Part shown: positions 44,296-52,660 of the stretch, piece after piece
Layout of the letters: each line of letters opens with the position of its first letter
Position numbering within the stretch: the first letter of the stretch is position 1
Assembly: GCF_016595675.1 (NCBI RefSeq)
Contig: NZ_JAENJH010000002.1
Coordinates: 744,001-808,000 of the forward strand
Direction: 5' to 3'
Origin: Prauserella cavernicola
GTDB taxonomy: Bacteria > Actinomycetota > Actinomycetes > Mycobacteriales > Pseudonocardiaceae
DNA length: 64,000 bases
Position numbers and translations under genes: made by a program
The notes under the pieces: generated by a model
The model's input: the letters and a program-made list of their open reading frames with translations, nothing else
Databases searched by the model: none
What the model was told of the DNA's origin: nothing

Positions 44296-45897
44296 ATGGC
44301 ATCCGATGTGACTCGTCGAACTCTCCTCAGATCCATTGGCGTCGCCGGCGGAGCGGGGGTGATGTTCGAGTCGATGCGCGCGCTCGGCCTCGCCGCCTCT
44401 CCGCAGGCGCTGGCCGCACCCGACTTCCGCGCACCGGCACCGGGCGACCTCGACGCGCGCAGGCGCGGCAAGAAGGTGGTGGTGCTCGGCGCGGGCGTCG
44501 CCGGTCTCGCCGCCGCCTACGAGCTCGGCAAGGCCGGGTACCGGTGCACTGTCCTCGAAGCCAAGGACCGGGTCGGCGGCCGCAACTGGACCGTCCGCGC
44601 GGGCACGACCGAGACCGACCTCGACGGCCACACCCAGACAGCGCGGTTCGGCCGGGACCCGGATCTCTACCTCAACGCAGGGCCGGGGCGGTTGCCGCAG
44701 TCGCACATCACGCTGGACTACTGCCGTGAACTGGGCGTCGCGGTGGAGCCGTTCCTCAACTCCAACGCCAACGCGCTCATCTACAACGAGGGCAGCGGGG
44801 TCGCCCCGCAGCAGTACCGCACCGCGAAGGCCGACGTGTACGGCTACGTCTCCGAACTGCTCGCCAAGGCCGTCGACCAGGGCTCACTCGACACGCGGCT
44901 GACCGCCTCCGACAAGGACGCGCTCCTGACGTTCCTCTCCGGGTTCGGCGCGGTCGGCGGCAAGGCGACGGGCTACGCCTACACCGGCACCAGCAGGCGC
45001 GGCTACTCCGTCGAGCCCGGTGCCGCCGACCAGGCGGGCGTGGTCCTCGGGCCGCCGCCCTCGCTGTCTGAGGTGTTCGCCAGCCAGGTCGGCAGGTACT
45101 TCTCGTTCGAGTTCGGTTACGACCAGGCGATGACGATGATGCAGCCCGTCGGCGGCATGGACGCGATCCCGGCGGCACTGCACCGCGCGGTGGGCAAGGA
45201 CAAGGTCAAGCTCGGCACCAGGGTCACGGGCGTCACCGACACGCCACGCGGCGTCGAGGTGACCTACCGCGACAAGCGGGGCAAACACGTGCGGCTGGAC
45301 GCCGACTTCTGTGTCGCCACCCTGCCGCCGCACCTGATGGCGAAGGTCCCCACGAACCTCGGCCCCGACGTCACGGCCGCACTGCGCTACCCCACCGTCA
45401 CGTCGGCGGGCAAGATCGGCCTCGAGTACCGGCGCCGGTGGTGGGAGACCGACGACCGGATCTACGGCGGCATCACCGAGACCGACCTGGATCTCCAGCA
45501 CGTCTGGTACCCGTCGTCGGGCTTCCACGGCAAACGCGGGATCGTCGTCGGCTACTACAACACCGGTACCGCCTCTGGTACCTACGCGGCGCTGTCTCCG
45601 GCCGCGCGCAGGGAACGAGCGCTCGCGCAGGGCGTGAAGATCCACGGAGAGAAGTACCGATCCGAGCTGGCATCCGCGTTCTCCGTCGCCTGGCAGCGCA
45701 CACCGTTCCTCGAGGGCGCTTGGGTCGGCTGGCCCTCGCGCACGAGCGGCGAGTACTCACTGCTGAACGAACCGGCAGGCCACGTCTACTTCGCGGGCGA
45801 CTGGCTGAGCTACTTCATCGCGTGGCAGGCGGGCGCGTTCGATTCCGCGCGCCACGCCGTCACGAGCATCCATCAGCGCGTACTGGCGGAAGGGTAG
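44296..45897 (+). CDS. Tat-exported flavin amine/amino-acid oxidase
   Basis: 533 residues. A Tat signal (TRRTLLRS at residues 6-13, hydrophobic core, then A-x-A near residue 40) precedes a flavin-containing monoamine oxidase fold. The FAD GxGxxG is GAGVAG at residues 65-70 within VVVLGAGVAGLAAAYELG, followed by GGRN, and the C-terminal flavin motif VYFAGDWLSYFIAWQAGAF. Family members (L-amino-acid oxidase, tryptophan monooxygenase, putrescine oxidase) yield an imine and H2O2. The next gene is an exported RidA four bases downstream. Confidence 0.92.
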   Translation: MASDVTRRTLLRSIGVAGGAGVMFESMRALGLAASPQALAAPDFRAPAPGDLDARRRGKKVVVLGAGVAGLAAAYELGKAGYRCTVLEAKDRVGGRNWTVRAGTTETDLDGHTQTARFGRDPDLYLNAGPGRLPQSHITLDYCRELGVAVEPFLNSNANALIYNEGSGVAPQQYRTAKADVYGYVSELLAKAVDQGSLDTRLTASDKDALLTFLSGFGAVGGKATGYAYTGTSRRGYSVEPGAADQAGVVLGPPPSLSEVFASQVGRYFSFEFGYDQAMTMMQPVGGMDAIPAALHRAVGKDKVKLGTRVTGVTDTPRGVEVTYRDKRGKHVRLDADFCVATLPPHLMAKVPTNLGPDVTAALRYPTVTSAGKIGLEYRRRWWETDDRIYGGITETDLDLQHVWYPSSGFHGKRGIVVGYYNTGTASGTYAALSPAARRERALAQGVKIHGEKYRSELASAFSVAWQRTPFLEGAWVGWPSRTSGEYSLLNEPAGHVYFAGDWLSYFIAWQAGAFDSARHAVTSIHQRVLAEG

Positions 45898-45901
45898 GCA
45901 C

Positions 45902-46564
45902 ATGAGCAGGTTCTCCCGGCGCAGACTCGGCGCCGTGGCGGGTGGCACGGCCGTCACGTTCGGAGTGGGCGCGGGCACCGCGTCCGCCGGCGGACATCGC
46001 GGCAAGGGGCCCCGGCCCACCGAGGTGCGGTTCAACCTCCCGCAGAGCGCCAATCCCTCGATCGCGAACGGGGTCGCGGTGGGCAGCGCGGTCGCGGTCT
46101 ACACCAGTAGTGGACTCGGTCCCGCCGCGGCGAACCCCGGTGCGCCGCCCGGGTCGCCGGAACAGTACGTCGACCCGTCGGTGTTCCCCGACGGCGCGAT
46201 GCCGGCCGGCGTCACGGTCACGGAGGCGCAGGCGTGGAACACGCTGCAGCGCATCGTGGACAACCTCGTGGAGATGGACGCGAAACCGCAGCACGTGATC
46301 ACGATGAAGTGCTACCTCAAACGCCCGCCCGGCGCGGCCGACGCCGACTACGCGGGCTGGAACCGGGCGTATCGGCACTTCTTCGCCAACGTCGACCTCG
46401 GCACCGGCAGGCCCATCGCCATGCCGATCGGCACGACCCCGCCCGTGCGGCCCCACCTCGTGAACGCGGCGCGCCCCGCCCGCGCGACCACGGAGGTTGC
46501 GGGGCTCGCGGTGCCGGGCTGGCTGGTCGAGGTGGAGGTGCAGGCGACGTATTCCGCGCGCTGA
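45902..46564 (+). CDS. Tat-exported RidA-type imine deaminase
   Basis: 220 residues. The N-terminus has a Tat motif (SRRRLGAV) and a cleavable AxA at ~25-28, unlike nearly all RidA proteins, which are cytosolic. The Rid domain keeps the catalytic arginine (Arg194 in RPARATTEVAGL) and the LVEVEV strand. It starts four bases after the oxidase, so it probably hydrolyses the imine the oxidase releases outside the membrane. Length is ~90 residues above a usual RidA because of the signal and an insertion (PGSPEQYVDPSVFPDG). Confidence 0.9.
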   Translation: MSRFSRRRLGAVAGGTAVTFGVGAGTASAGGHRGKGPRPTEVRFNLPQSANPSIANGVAVGSAVAVYTSSGLGPAAANPGAPPGSPEQYVDPSVFPDGAMPAGVTVTEAQAWNTLQRIVDNLVEMDAKPQHVITMKCYLKRPPGAADADYAGWNRAYRHFFANVDLGTGRPIAMPIGTTPPVRPHLVNAARPARATTEVAGLAVPGWLVEVEVQATYSAR

Positions 46565-46583
46565 ACAGCTGAAGATCATTCGG

Positions 46584-46623
46584 GTCGGCCTGTTGCGAAG
46601 TATCGATTTCGTAACAGGCCGAC
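46584..46623 (+). terminator. Terminator of the oxidase-RidA operon
   Basis: A 16-bp stem (GTCGGCCTGTTGCGAA against TTCGTAACAGGCCGAC with one G-T pair) and an eight-base loop, 19 bases after the RidA stop, followed by TTCGCTTTCC. Confidence 0.8.
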
Positions 46624-46718
46624 TTCGCTTTCCGACAGATCAATTGGTTGACGACGATTGATTGGTTTCGGAGTACCGTTGTAGGTGTTCAGGGGGTTGC
46701 AACGGGGTAGGTGGGGAG

Positions 46719-47105
46719 ATGCTGGGGTTTTTGACCGGTCTCACGACGACGGTCCATTTCCTCGCGTTGATCTATATCGGGCTGGGCGGTTTTCTGGCGT
46801 GGATCTGGCCGAAGTCGATCTTCGTGCACATCTTCTTCGCGCTGTGGGGAATCGTGGTGAACGTGTTCCCACTGCCCTGCCCGCTGACCGTGGCCGAGGA
46901 CCGGCTGCGCGAACTGCGCGGCCTCGGCCCGATGCCGGGCGGCTTCAACGAGTACTACATCTACGGCAAGATGGTGCCGCACGAGCTGCTCCCCGTGCTC
47001 GGCATCGCGGCGCTGCTGCTGGTGGTCGTGTCCTACGTCGGCGCCTATGTGCTGTGGCGGCACCGTCACGACGACGTACAGGGGCACTCCGTCGGCGTCG
47101 GCTGA
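46719..47105 (+). CDS. DUF2784 family membrane protein
   Basis: 128 residues with three to four transmembrane helices (TTVHFLALIYIGLGGFLAW, SIFVHIFFALWGIVVN, ELLPVLGIAALLLVVVSYVGAYVLW). The middle of the sequence holds PLPCPLTVAEDRLR, the family's conserved cysteine-proline motif (in other members C-P-L-T-x-x-E). ATG 46719 is preceded by GGGGAG. Function unknown. Confidence 0.85.
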   Translation: MLGFLTGLTTTVHFLALIYIGLGGFLAWIWPKSIFVHIFFALWGIVVNVFPLPCPLTVAEDRLRELRGLGPMPGGFNEYYIYGKMVPHELLPVLGIAALLLVVVSYVGAYVLWRHRHDDVQGHSVGVG

Positions 47106-47124
47106 ACAGGGCGACAATGAAGCG

Positions 47125-47778
47125 GTGATCGAACAGACGCCGGGACCCACCGAGTGGGTCGGCGCGCACGAGGTCGGCGTCGGACCGTGGCAGGGACACT
47201 GGCCCGACGACGATCGCTACGATCCCGAGCTGCTCGAGCATGGCGACCGGCGCAACGTGGTCGATCCGTACCGGTACTGGCGTCGAGAGGCGATCGTCGC
47301 CGACGTCGACGCACGCCGGTTCCCGTTCCACGTCGCCATCGAGAACTTCCAACACGACCACAACATCGGCACGGTGGTGCGCACAGCCAACGCGTTCGCC
47401 GCCGCCGCGGTGCACATCGTGGGCAAGCGCAGGTGGAACCGGCGCGGCGCGATGGTCACCGATCGCTACCAGCACCTGTACCACCACGCCGGTATCGGCG
47501 AGCTGGCCACGTTCGCCACCGAACACGGGCTCGCCGTCGTCGCGGTGGACAACACCCCCGGCGCGCAGCCGGTGGAGACGGCCGAGCTGCCCCGCGAGTG
47601 CGTGCTGCTGTTCGGTCAGGAGGGTCCGGGCCTGTCGCCGGAGGCGCAGGACGCCGCAGACCTCGTGGTGTCCATCGCCCAGTTCGGCACCACGCGCTCG
47701 ATCAACGCGGGCGTCGCGGCCGGAATCGTGATGCACAGCTGGATCCGGGTGCACGCGGACCTGTCGACGTCCTGGTAG
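47125..47778 (+). CDS. TrmH/SpoU-type RNA methyltransferase
   Basis: 217 residues. The three SPOUT motifs are N-F-Q-H-D-H-N-I-G-T-V-V-R-T-A-N-A-F (motif 1), L-L-F-G-Q-E-G-P-G-L-S-P-E (motif 2) and S-I-A-Q-F-G-T-T-R-S-I-N-A-G-V-A-A-G-I (motif 3, trefoil knot). It methylates a 2'-O ribose in tRNA or rRNA with SAM; which RNA is unknown. Start GTG 47125. From memory, Rv0380c occupies the matching mycobacterial position. Confidence 0.92.
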   Translation: MIEQTPGPTEWVGAHEVGVGPWQGHWPDDDRYDPELLEHGDRRNVVDPYRYWRREAIVADVDARRFPFHVAIENFQHDHNIGTVVRTANAFAAAAVHIVGKRRWNRRGAMVTDRYQHLYHHAGIGELATFATEHGLAVVAVDNTPGAQPVETAELPRECVLLFGQEGPGLSPEAQDAADLVVSIAQFGTTRSINAGVAAGIVMHSWIRVHADLSTSW

Positions 47779-47816
47779 CGCGCCCGGACACCGAGGGTTC
47801 ACTAGGATCGGTCGGC

Positions 47817-48737
47817 GTGGATCTGGACGCCGTGCGCACGTTCGTCGCGGTCGCGGACACCGGTCAGTTCTCCGAGGCCGCCTTCGAGCTGTCGATCACG
47901 CAGCAGGCGGTGTCCAAGCGCGTGGCCGCGCTGGAGAAGGAGCTCGGCGTGCGGCTGTTCGACCGCGTCCCGCGCGGGTCGAGGCTGACCATCGATGGGC
48001 AGGCGTTCCTGCCGCACGCGCGCGGACTGCTGCACGCCGAACAGCGGGCCGCCGCCTCCGTTCGTCCCGGCCATCGGGCGCTGCGCGTCGACGTGGTCGG
48101 CAGGAGGCTCGCCCCGGCCGGGCTGCTGCGCGACTTCCACCGGAGCCATTCCGGCACGGCGCTGGACGTCGTGACGCTGCCCGACGGGGACGCGGCACTG
48201 ACCGCCGTGGGCTCGGGCACGATCGACGCCGCCTTCCGCGCGGTCACCGAGCAGGCCAGGCGGCACGCCGGCGTCGAGGCAGTGCGCGTCTTCGACGAGC
48301 CGCTGGTGGCCGTCACCGGCGCCGCGCACGAGCTCGCGGGCGAGAGCGCGGTGAGCCTCGCCGACCTCGTCGGGTACCGGATCTGGATGCCCGGCAACGT
48401 CACCGGCACCGAGTGGTCGGCCTACTACGACGCGCTCGCGGCGGCGTTCGGGCTCACGATCGACCCGGTGGGCCCGAATTTCGGAATCGACCCGCTGCTC
48501 GACGCCGTCGCGGGCTCCCCCGCGCTCGTCACGTTCGCCGGCGCGCGGACTCCGCTGTCCTGGCCTGCCGACCACGATCTGCGGCGCATCCCGGTGCGCG
48601 GCCCGACGCCGGTCTACCCGCACTCGCTGCTCTGGCGCGCGGACAACCCGCATCCCGCGCTGCCCGAGCTGCGCGAGTACCTCGGCTCCGCGGAACGCGC
48701 CGCGGACACGTGGACCCCGGAGTGGGCGCGGCGCTGA
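47817..48737 (+). CDS. LysR family transcriptional regulator
   Basis: 306 residues from GTG 47817. The LysR helix-turn-helix is F-V-A-V-A-D-T-G-Q-F-S-E-A-A-F-E-L-S-I-T-Q-Q-A-V-S-K-R-V-A-A-L-E-K-E-L-G-V-R-L-F-D-R. The effector-binding domain of ~200 residues follows. The neighbouring GH76 gene begins about 45 bases downstream, but no LysR target is obvious. The regulated genes cannot be named from sequence alone. Confidence 0.9.
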   Translation: MDLDAVRTFVAVADTGQFSEAAFELSITQQAVSKRVAALEKELGVRLFDRVPRGSRLTIDGQAFLPHARGLLHAEQRAAASVRPGHRALRVDVVGRRLAPAGLLRDFHRSHSGTALDVVTLPDGDAALTAVGSGTIDAAFRAVTEQARRHAGVEAVRVFDEPLVAVTGAAHELAGESAVSLADLVGYRIWMPGNVTGTEWSAYYDALAAAFGLTIDPVGPNFGIDPLLDAVAGSPALVTFAGARTPLSWPADHDLRRIPVRGPTPVYPHSLLWRADNPHPALPELREYLGSAERAADTWTPEWARR

Positions 48738-48781
48738 GCGCCTCCGCTGCGCCGTGCCGGGTACGGCGCGAGGATGGGCGG

Positions 48782-49771
48782 ATGCCGTGGAGCGAGGCCG
48801 CAGCAGAGGCCGAGTCGGCCGTGTGCGCGCGTCATCTCACCCGCCTCTGGGGTGTGCCCGGCACCGCGCTCGCCTGCTCGGGGTGGCCGCCGACGGCCGA
48901 GCAGCGCCTGCACCGGCACTGGAACTACTGGTGGCAGGCGCAGCTGCTCGACTGCCTCGTGGACGCGCAGCGACGGGACCGCTCGGCGGGCCGGGCCACG
49001 ACGATCGCGCGGCTGGTGCGCACGATCCGGCTGCGCAACCGGGGCCGCTGGAGCAATCCCTACTACGACGACATGGCGTGGCTCGCGCTGGCGCTGCAGC
49101 GGCTCGGCGAGCGCAGGCCGGTCGAGGTGCTGTTGGGCTCGGTGTGGCAGGGCTGGAGTCCCGACGCCGGCGGCGGGATCCGCTGGCGCAGGGGCGACAC
49201 CTTCAAGAACGCGCCCACCAACGGCCCCGCCGCGATCGCCTTCGCGAGGGCGGGCGAGCAGCGGCGGGCGCGGGAACTGTTCTCGTGGCTGGAAAACCAT
49301 CTCGTCGATGCCCCCACGGGTCTGGTCAACGACGGGGTGCGGCCGGAGACGTGCGAGATCGTGCGGCACATCTACACTTACTGCCAAGGAGTTTTCCTCG
49401 GCGCGGCACTCGAATTGTCCGAAATGGACCTCGCTGAGCGGACCGTTCGCGCTGTGGCCGCTCATCTCGCGCCGGGCGGCGTGCTGCGCGGGCAGGGCGG
49501 CGGCGACGGCGGGCTGTTCGCGGGAATTCTCGCGCGCTATCTCGCGATCGCGGCGCGACGGCTGCCGAGCGGACCGGCCGCAGATGCCGCTGCCGAGCTG
49601 GTGTTCGCCTCGGCGCGGGCCTGCTGGCACGGCGCGGCGCCGACCCGCCACGGTCCGCTCTTCAGTCCGGAGTGGACGGAAAGGGCCGAGCCGATGGGCG
49701 CCGCGCGGGACCTCTCGGTTCAGCTCGGCGCGTGGCTGCTGCTGGAGGCCGCGGCGACGCTGGAGCCGTGA
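48782..49771 (+). CDS. GH76 family alpha-1,6-mannanase-like protein, no signal peptide
   Basis: 329 residues. The GH76 catalytic pair is Asp96-Asp97 in YYDDMAWLAL, and FKNAPTNGPAAI and WSPDAGGGIRW are the other family segments. GH76 enzymes cleave alpha-1,6-mannosidic bonds in mannan; most are secreted, but no signal peptide is seen here, so cytosolic action is likely. It is followed, convergently, by an HTH-less LacI homologue. Its 3' end overlaps that gene by 52 bases. Confidence 0.85.
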   Translation: MPWSEAAAEAESAVCARHLTRLWGVPGTALACSGWPPTAEQRLHRHWNYWWQAQLLDCLVDAQRRDRSAGRATTIARLVRTIRLRNRGRWSNPYYDDMAWLALALQRLGERRPVEVLLGSVWQGWSPDAGGGIRWRRGDTFKNAPTNGPAAIAFARAGEQRRARELFSWLENHLVDAPTGLVNDGVRPETCEIVRHIYTYCQGVFLGAALELSEMDLAERTVRAVAAHLAPGGVLRGQGGGDGGLFAGILARYLAIAARRLPSGPAADAAAELVFASARACWHGAAPTRHGPLFSPEWTERAEPMGAARDLSVQLGAWLLLEAAATLEP

Positions 49772-50580
49772 CCGGTGAACGTCGGCCTCAGCCGCACGGT
49801 CTGCGGCCGCCGGGCCGGATCGGCGATGCGGGCCAGCAGCAGCTCCACGCCGATGCGCCCGATGTCGATCACCGGCGTGGCGAGTGTGGACATCGCGCAG
49901 CCGGGTTCGCGGATTCCGCTGTGACAGGCGAGGCCGAGCTCGTCCCCGATCCGCAGGCCTCGCCGGTCGGCCTCGGCCAGCACGGTGGCGACCAGCCCTT
50001 CCTCGGCGACGACGATCGCCGACGGCACCTCGTTCAGCAGCACGCCCGCGGCCAGGGCGCCGCCGCGCACGACGAGGTCCTCGTTCCACGACAGCCCCGC
50101 GCGGTTGAGCCCGAGCCGGTGGCCCAGCACGCGCTCGTCGGCCGTGATGCCGCCGACCGGGCCCGCGAGCAGCCCGATGCGCCGGTGACCCTGCCGGGCC
50201 AGCTGCTCGGTGAGCGCCGCCGTGGACTGGACGTTCTCTGTGCCCACCTGGTCGACGTCGTCGCGTGCGGCGAGGCGGTCGACGAGCACGGTCGGGATGC
50301 CGAGCCGGACCAGGTCGGTCACCACGGTGTCGTCGCCAGCGGCCGGAGCCAGCAGGACGCCGTCGACCCCCTGCGCCCGCAGTGCGCGTGCCGCGGCCGC
50401 CTCGGAGTGGACCGTCCCGGTGGTGTCGGCGAAGGTCACCGCACAGCCCGCGAGCCGCGCGGCGCAGTCGATCGCTCCCGCGAGCCTGGAGTGGCCGTCC
50501 ACGTCGGCGGGCAGCGCGACTCCGAACCGATAGCAGAGCGGCGCGCGACGACGCGGCGGCGCGCTCGACGGTGAGCTCAT
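49720..50580 (-). CDS. LacI-type sugar-sensor protein lacking the DNA-binding domain
   Basis: 286 residues starting at ATG 50580. The sequence begins directly in the periplasmic-binding-protein-like sensor (Y-R-F-G-V-A-L-P-A-D-V-D), so the usual N-terminal helix-turn-helix is missing. It is clearly a paralogue of the next gene: the segments DVDQVGTENVQSTAALTEQLA and DVDQVGAENIQSTSALTEHLA are nearly identical. Only 86 bases lie between the two genes and no frame there encodes an HTH. Upstream in frame the sequence does not look like protein. It may act as a subunit of a heterodimer with its neighbour or as an anti-repressor; a decayed regulator is also possible. Confidence 0.8.
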   Translation of the reverse strand: MSSPSSAPPRRRAPLCYRFGVALPADVDGHSRLAGAIDCAARLAGCAVTFADTTGTVHSEAAAARALRAQGVDGVLLAPAAGDDTVVTDLVRLGIPTVLVDRLAARDDVDQVGTENVQSTAALTEQLARQGHRRIGLLAGPVGGITADERVLGHRLGLNRAGLSWNEDLVVRGGALAAGVLLNEVPSAIVVAEEGLVATVLAEADRRGLRIGDELGLACHSGIREPGCAMSTLATPVIDIGRIGVELLLARIADPARRPQTVRLRPTFTGHGSSVAAASSSSHAPS

Positions 50581-50666
50581 GTGGCGACTCCAGGAACGTG
50601 GATCGGGTGACGCTAACCCGAGTGGCTTAGGCCGCGATCCACTACACAGCGCAGTGCCGCCGAGAT

Positions 50667-51704
50667 TCAGTCTTCCGAGTGAATGGGCGAGCAGCCGCAG
50701 GACTCCCGGTGCCGCAGAGTCGGTGGCAGGCGCAGGGTTTCCGCCGCGCGATCGGGGTCCTTGATGCGGGCCAGCAGCAGGCGCACGGCCTCCCTGCCGA
50801 TGTCGGCGATGGGCTGCGCCATCGTGGTGAGCGGCGGTTCCACCAGGTCGGCCCACTCGGTGTCGTCGTAGCCCACCACGGCCACGTCCTTGCCCACGTA
50901 GAGCTGCCTGCGCCGCGCCTCGTGCAGCACGCCCGCCATCATCGCGTCGTTGCCCACCAGCACCGCGGTGGGCGGATCTGGCCGGTCGAGCAGCGCGGCG
51001 AACGCCCTGGCGCCACCCGCGCGCTCCGAATGGCCGGTCTCCACGAGGTCGGGGTTCCAGCTGAGCCCGGCGCGACCGAGCCCGAGCCGGTAGCCCAGTG
51101 TCCGCTCCTCGCTCGTGGCCAGCCCCGGGGTGCCGCTGACGAAGCCGATCTTGCGGTGTCCGAGCGAGGCGAGGTGCTCGGTGAGCGCCGACGTCGACTG
51201 GATGTTCTCAGCCCCGACCTGGTCCACGTCGCCGCGCGTGGCGAGCCGGTCGATCAGCACGGTCGGGATGCCGAGCGAGACGAGCTCGCCGATCACGGAG
51301 CCGTCGCCGGGTACAGACGTGAGCAGCAGTCCCTCGACCCGGCGCGATCGCAGCGCCCGCACGACGTCCTGTTCGGTGTCCACCGTGTCATGGGTGTCGG
51401 ATAACAGCACCGTGTAGCCTGCGGCTGCGGCTTCCCGCTCGATCGCCTGCATCAGCACGGCGAAGTACGGGTTGGCCAGCAGCGAGATCGCCACGCCGAT
51501 CGACCGGGTGCCACCCGTGACGAGAGAGCGGGCGATGGCATCGCCGGTGTATCCGGTCTGCTCGATCGCCTCGAGCACGGCCGTCCTGGTCTCCGGGGCG
51601 ACGGCCCTGGTGCCGTTGACGACGTGCGACACGGTGGTGATCGAGACCCCGGCCAGCTCGGCGATGTCGCGCTGAGTGGGCCGGGTCGAGCGCTGCGGGG
51701 GCAT
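50667..51704 (-). CDS. LacI family transcriptional regulator
   Basis: 345 residues. The N-terminal HTH is T-Q-R-D-I-A-E-L-A-G-V-S-I-T-T-V-S-H-V-V-N-G, followed by the hinge and a sugar-binding sensor domain of the ribose-binding fold. A 14-bp palindrome CGTTTGCGCAAACG in the upstream region is a typical LacI operator. The divergent genes are a PfkB kinase and a P-loop kinase, so it probably represses them and itself in the absence of a sugar. Confidence 0.92.
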   Translation of the reverse strand: MPPQRSTRPTQRDIAELAGVSITTVSHVVNGTRAVAPETRTAVLEAIEQTGYTGDAIARSLVTGGTRSIGVAISLLANPYFAVLMQAIEREAAAAGYTVLLSDTHDTVDTEQDVVRALRSRRVEGLLLTSVPGDGSVIGELVSLGIPTVLIDRLATRGDVDQVGAENIQSTSALTEHLASLGHRKIGFVSGTPGLATSEERTLGYRLGLGRAGLSWNPDLVETGHSERAGGARAFAALLDRPDPPTAVLVGNDAMMAGVLHEARRRQLYVGKDVAVVGYDDTEWADLVEPPLTTMAQPIADIGREAVRLLLARIKDPDRAAETLRLPPTLRHRESCGCSPIHSED

Positions 51705-51731
51705 GGTTCGTCCTTCGCGACTCGCGGCAAG

Positions 51732-51745
51732 CGTTTGCGCAAACG
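51732..51745. promoter_or_regulatory. LacI-type operator
   Basis: CGTTTGCGCAAACG, a perfect palindrome with the CG centre and the half-site common to LacI regulators, between the LacI gene and pfkB (28 bases before the regulator's start). A related half-site, GGTTGCGCG, follows. Confidence 0.75.
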
Positions 51746-51823
51746 GTTGCGCGAGAGCATAACGCGTGTCTACTTTGCAGGCATCGGGTGGTATGGCCCC
51801 CGAGGTCGAGGAGGGTGACGGGC

Positions 51824-52660
51824 GTGCGGGTGCTGCTGGCAGGGCTGTGCACCGTCGACGTCGTCCAGCGGGTCGCCGAGCTGCCGGAACCGGGCCACAA
51901 GGTCCAGTCGCACTCCGTCGAGGTCTCCGCGGGCGGACCCGCCACCAACGCCGCCGTCACGGTCGCCGCGCTCGGTGGTGAGGCCACGCTGCTCACAGTC
52001 CTCGGCGCCCACCCGCTCGCCGACCTCGCCCGCGCCGACCTCGCGACCTGCGGGGTCGAGCTGCTCGACGCGCTGCCCGCTCGTCCCGAGCCGCCCGCTC
52101 TCAGCGCGGTGGCCGTGCGGGAGCACGACGGCGAGCGCACGGTCGTCTCGCACAACGCCGCCGATGGGCCCGAACCCGGCGAGCCCGGCCCGTTGCCCGC
52201 CGCCGACGCCGTGCTCGTGGACGGCCACCACCCGGTGCTCGCGCTGGCGGCCGCCCGGCAGGCCAGGACCGAGGGCGTTCCCGTGGTGGTGGACGCCGGC
52301 AGCTGGAAGCCGGTGTTCGCCGAACTCTTCCCGCTCGCCGACGTGGTGGCCTGCTCGGCGGACTTCCGCGAGCCCGACGGCGCGCTGCGCGACGTGCCCA
52401 CCGTGGTCACCACCGCGGGCCCCGGCCCCGTGCGCTGGCGCCGCGGTGACGAGTCCGGTGAGGTGGCGGTACCGGCGGTGACGGCGAAGGACACACTCGG
52501 CGCGGGCGACGTGTGGCACGGTGCGTTCGTGGCGCGGGTCGGCGAGCTCGCGCTGCCCGAGCTCATCGGGTTCGCCAACGCGGTGGCAGCCGAGCGGGTG
52601 CGCCACAGTGGACCGAGAAGCTGGCTGGGCCCGGTGAGGGCGAAGATGGGAGAGAGATGA
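51824..52660 (+). CDS. PfkB family carbohydrate/nucleoside kinase
   Basis: 278 residues. The PfkB signature is visible as GGPATNAAVTVAALGG near residue 40 and the C-terminal DTLGAGDVWHGAF near residue 225, whose Asp is the catalytic base. It phosphorylates a sugar or nucleoside; which is unknown. GTG 51824 has GGAGG nine bases upstream. It overlaps the next kinase by ATGA and is divergent from the LacI regulator. Confidence 0.92.
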   Translation: MRVLLAGLCTVDVVQRVAELPEPGHKVQSHSVEVSAGGPATNAAVTVAALGGEATLLTVLGAHPLADLARADLATCGVELLDALPARPEPPALSAVAVREHDGERTVVSHNAADGPEPGEPGPLPAADAVLVDGHHPVLALAAARQARTEGVPVVVDAGSWKPVFAELFPLADVVACSADFREPDGALRDVPTVVTTAGPGPVRWRRGDESGEVAVPAVTAKDTLGAGDVWHGAFVARVGELALPELIGFANAVAAERVRHSGPRSWLGPVRAKMGER

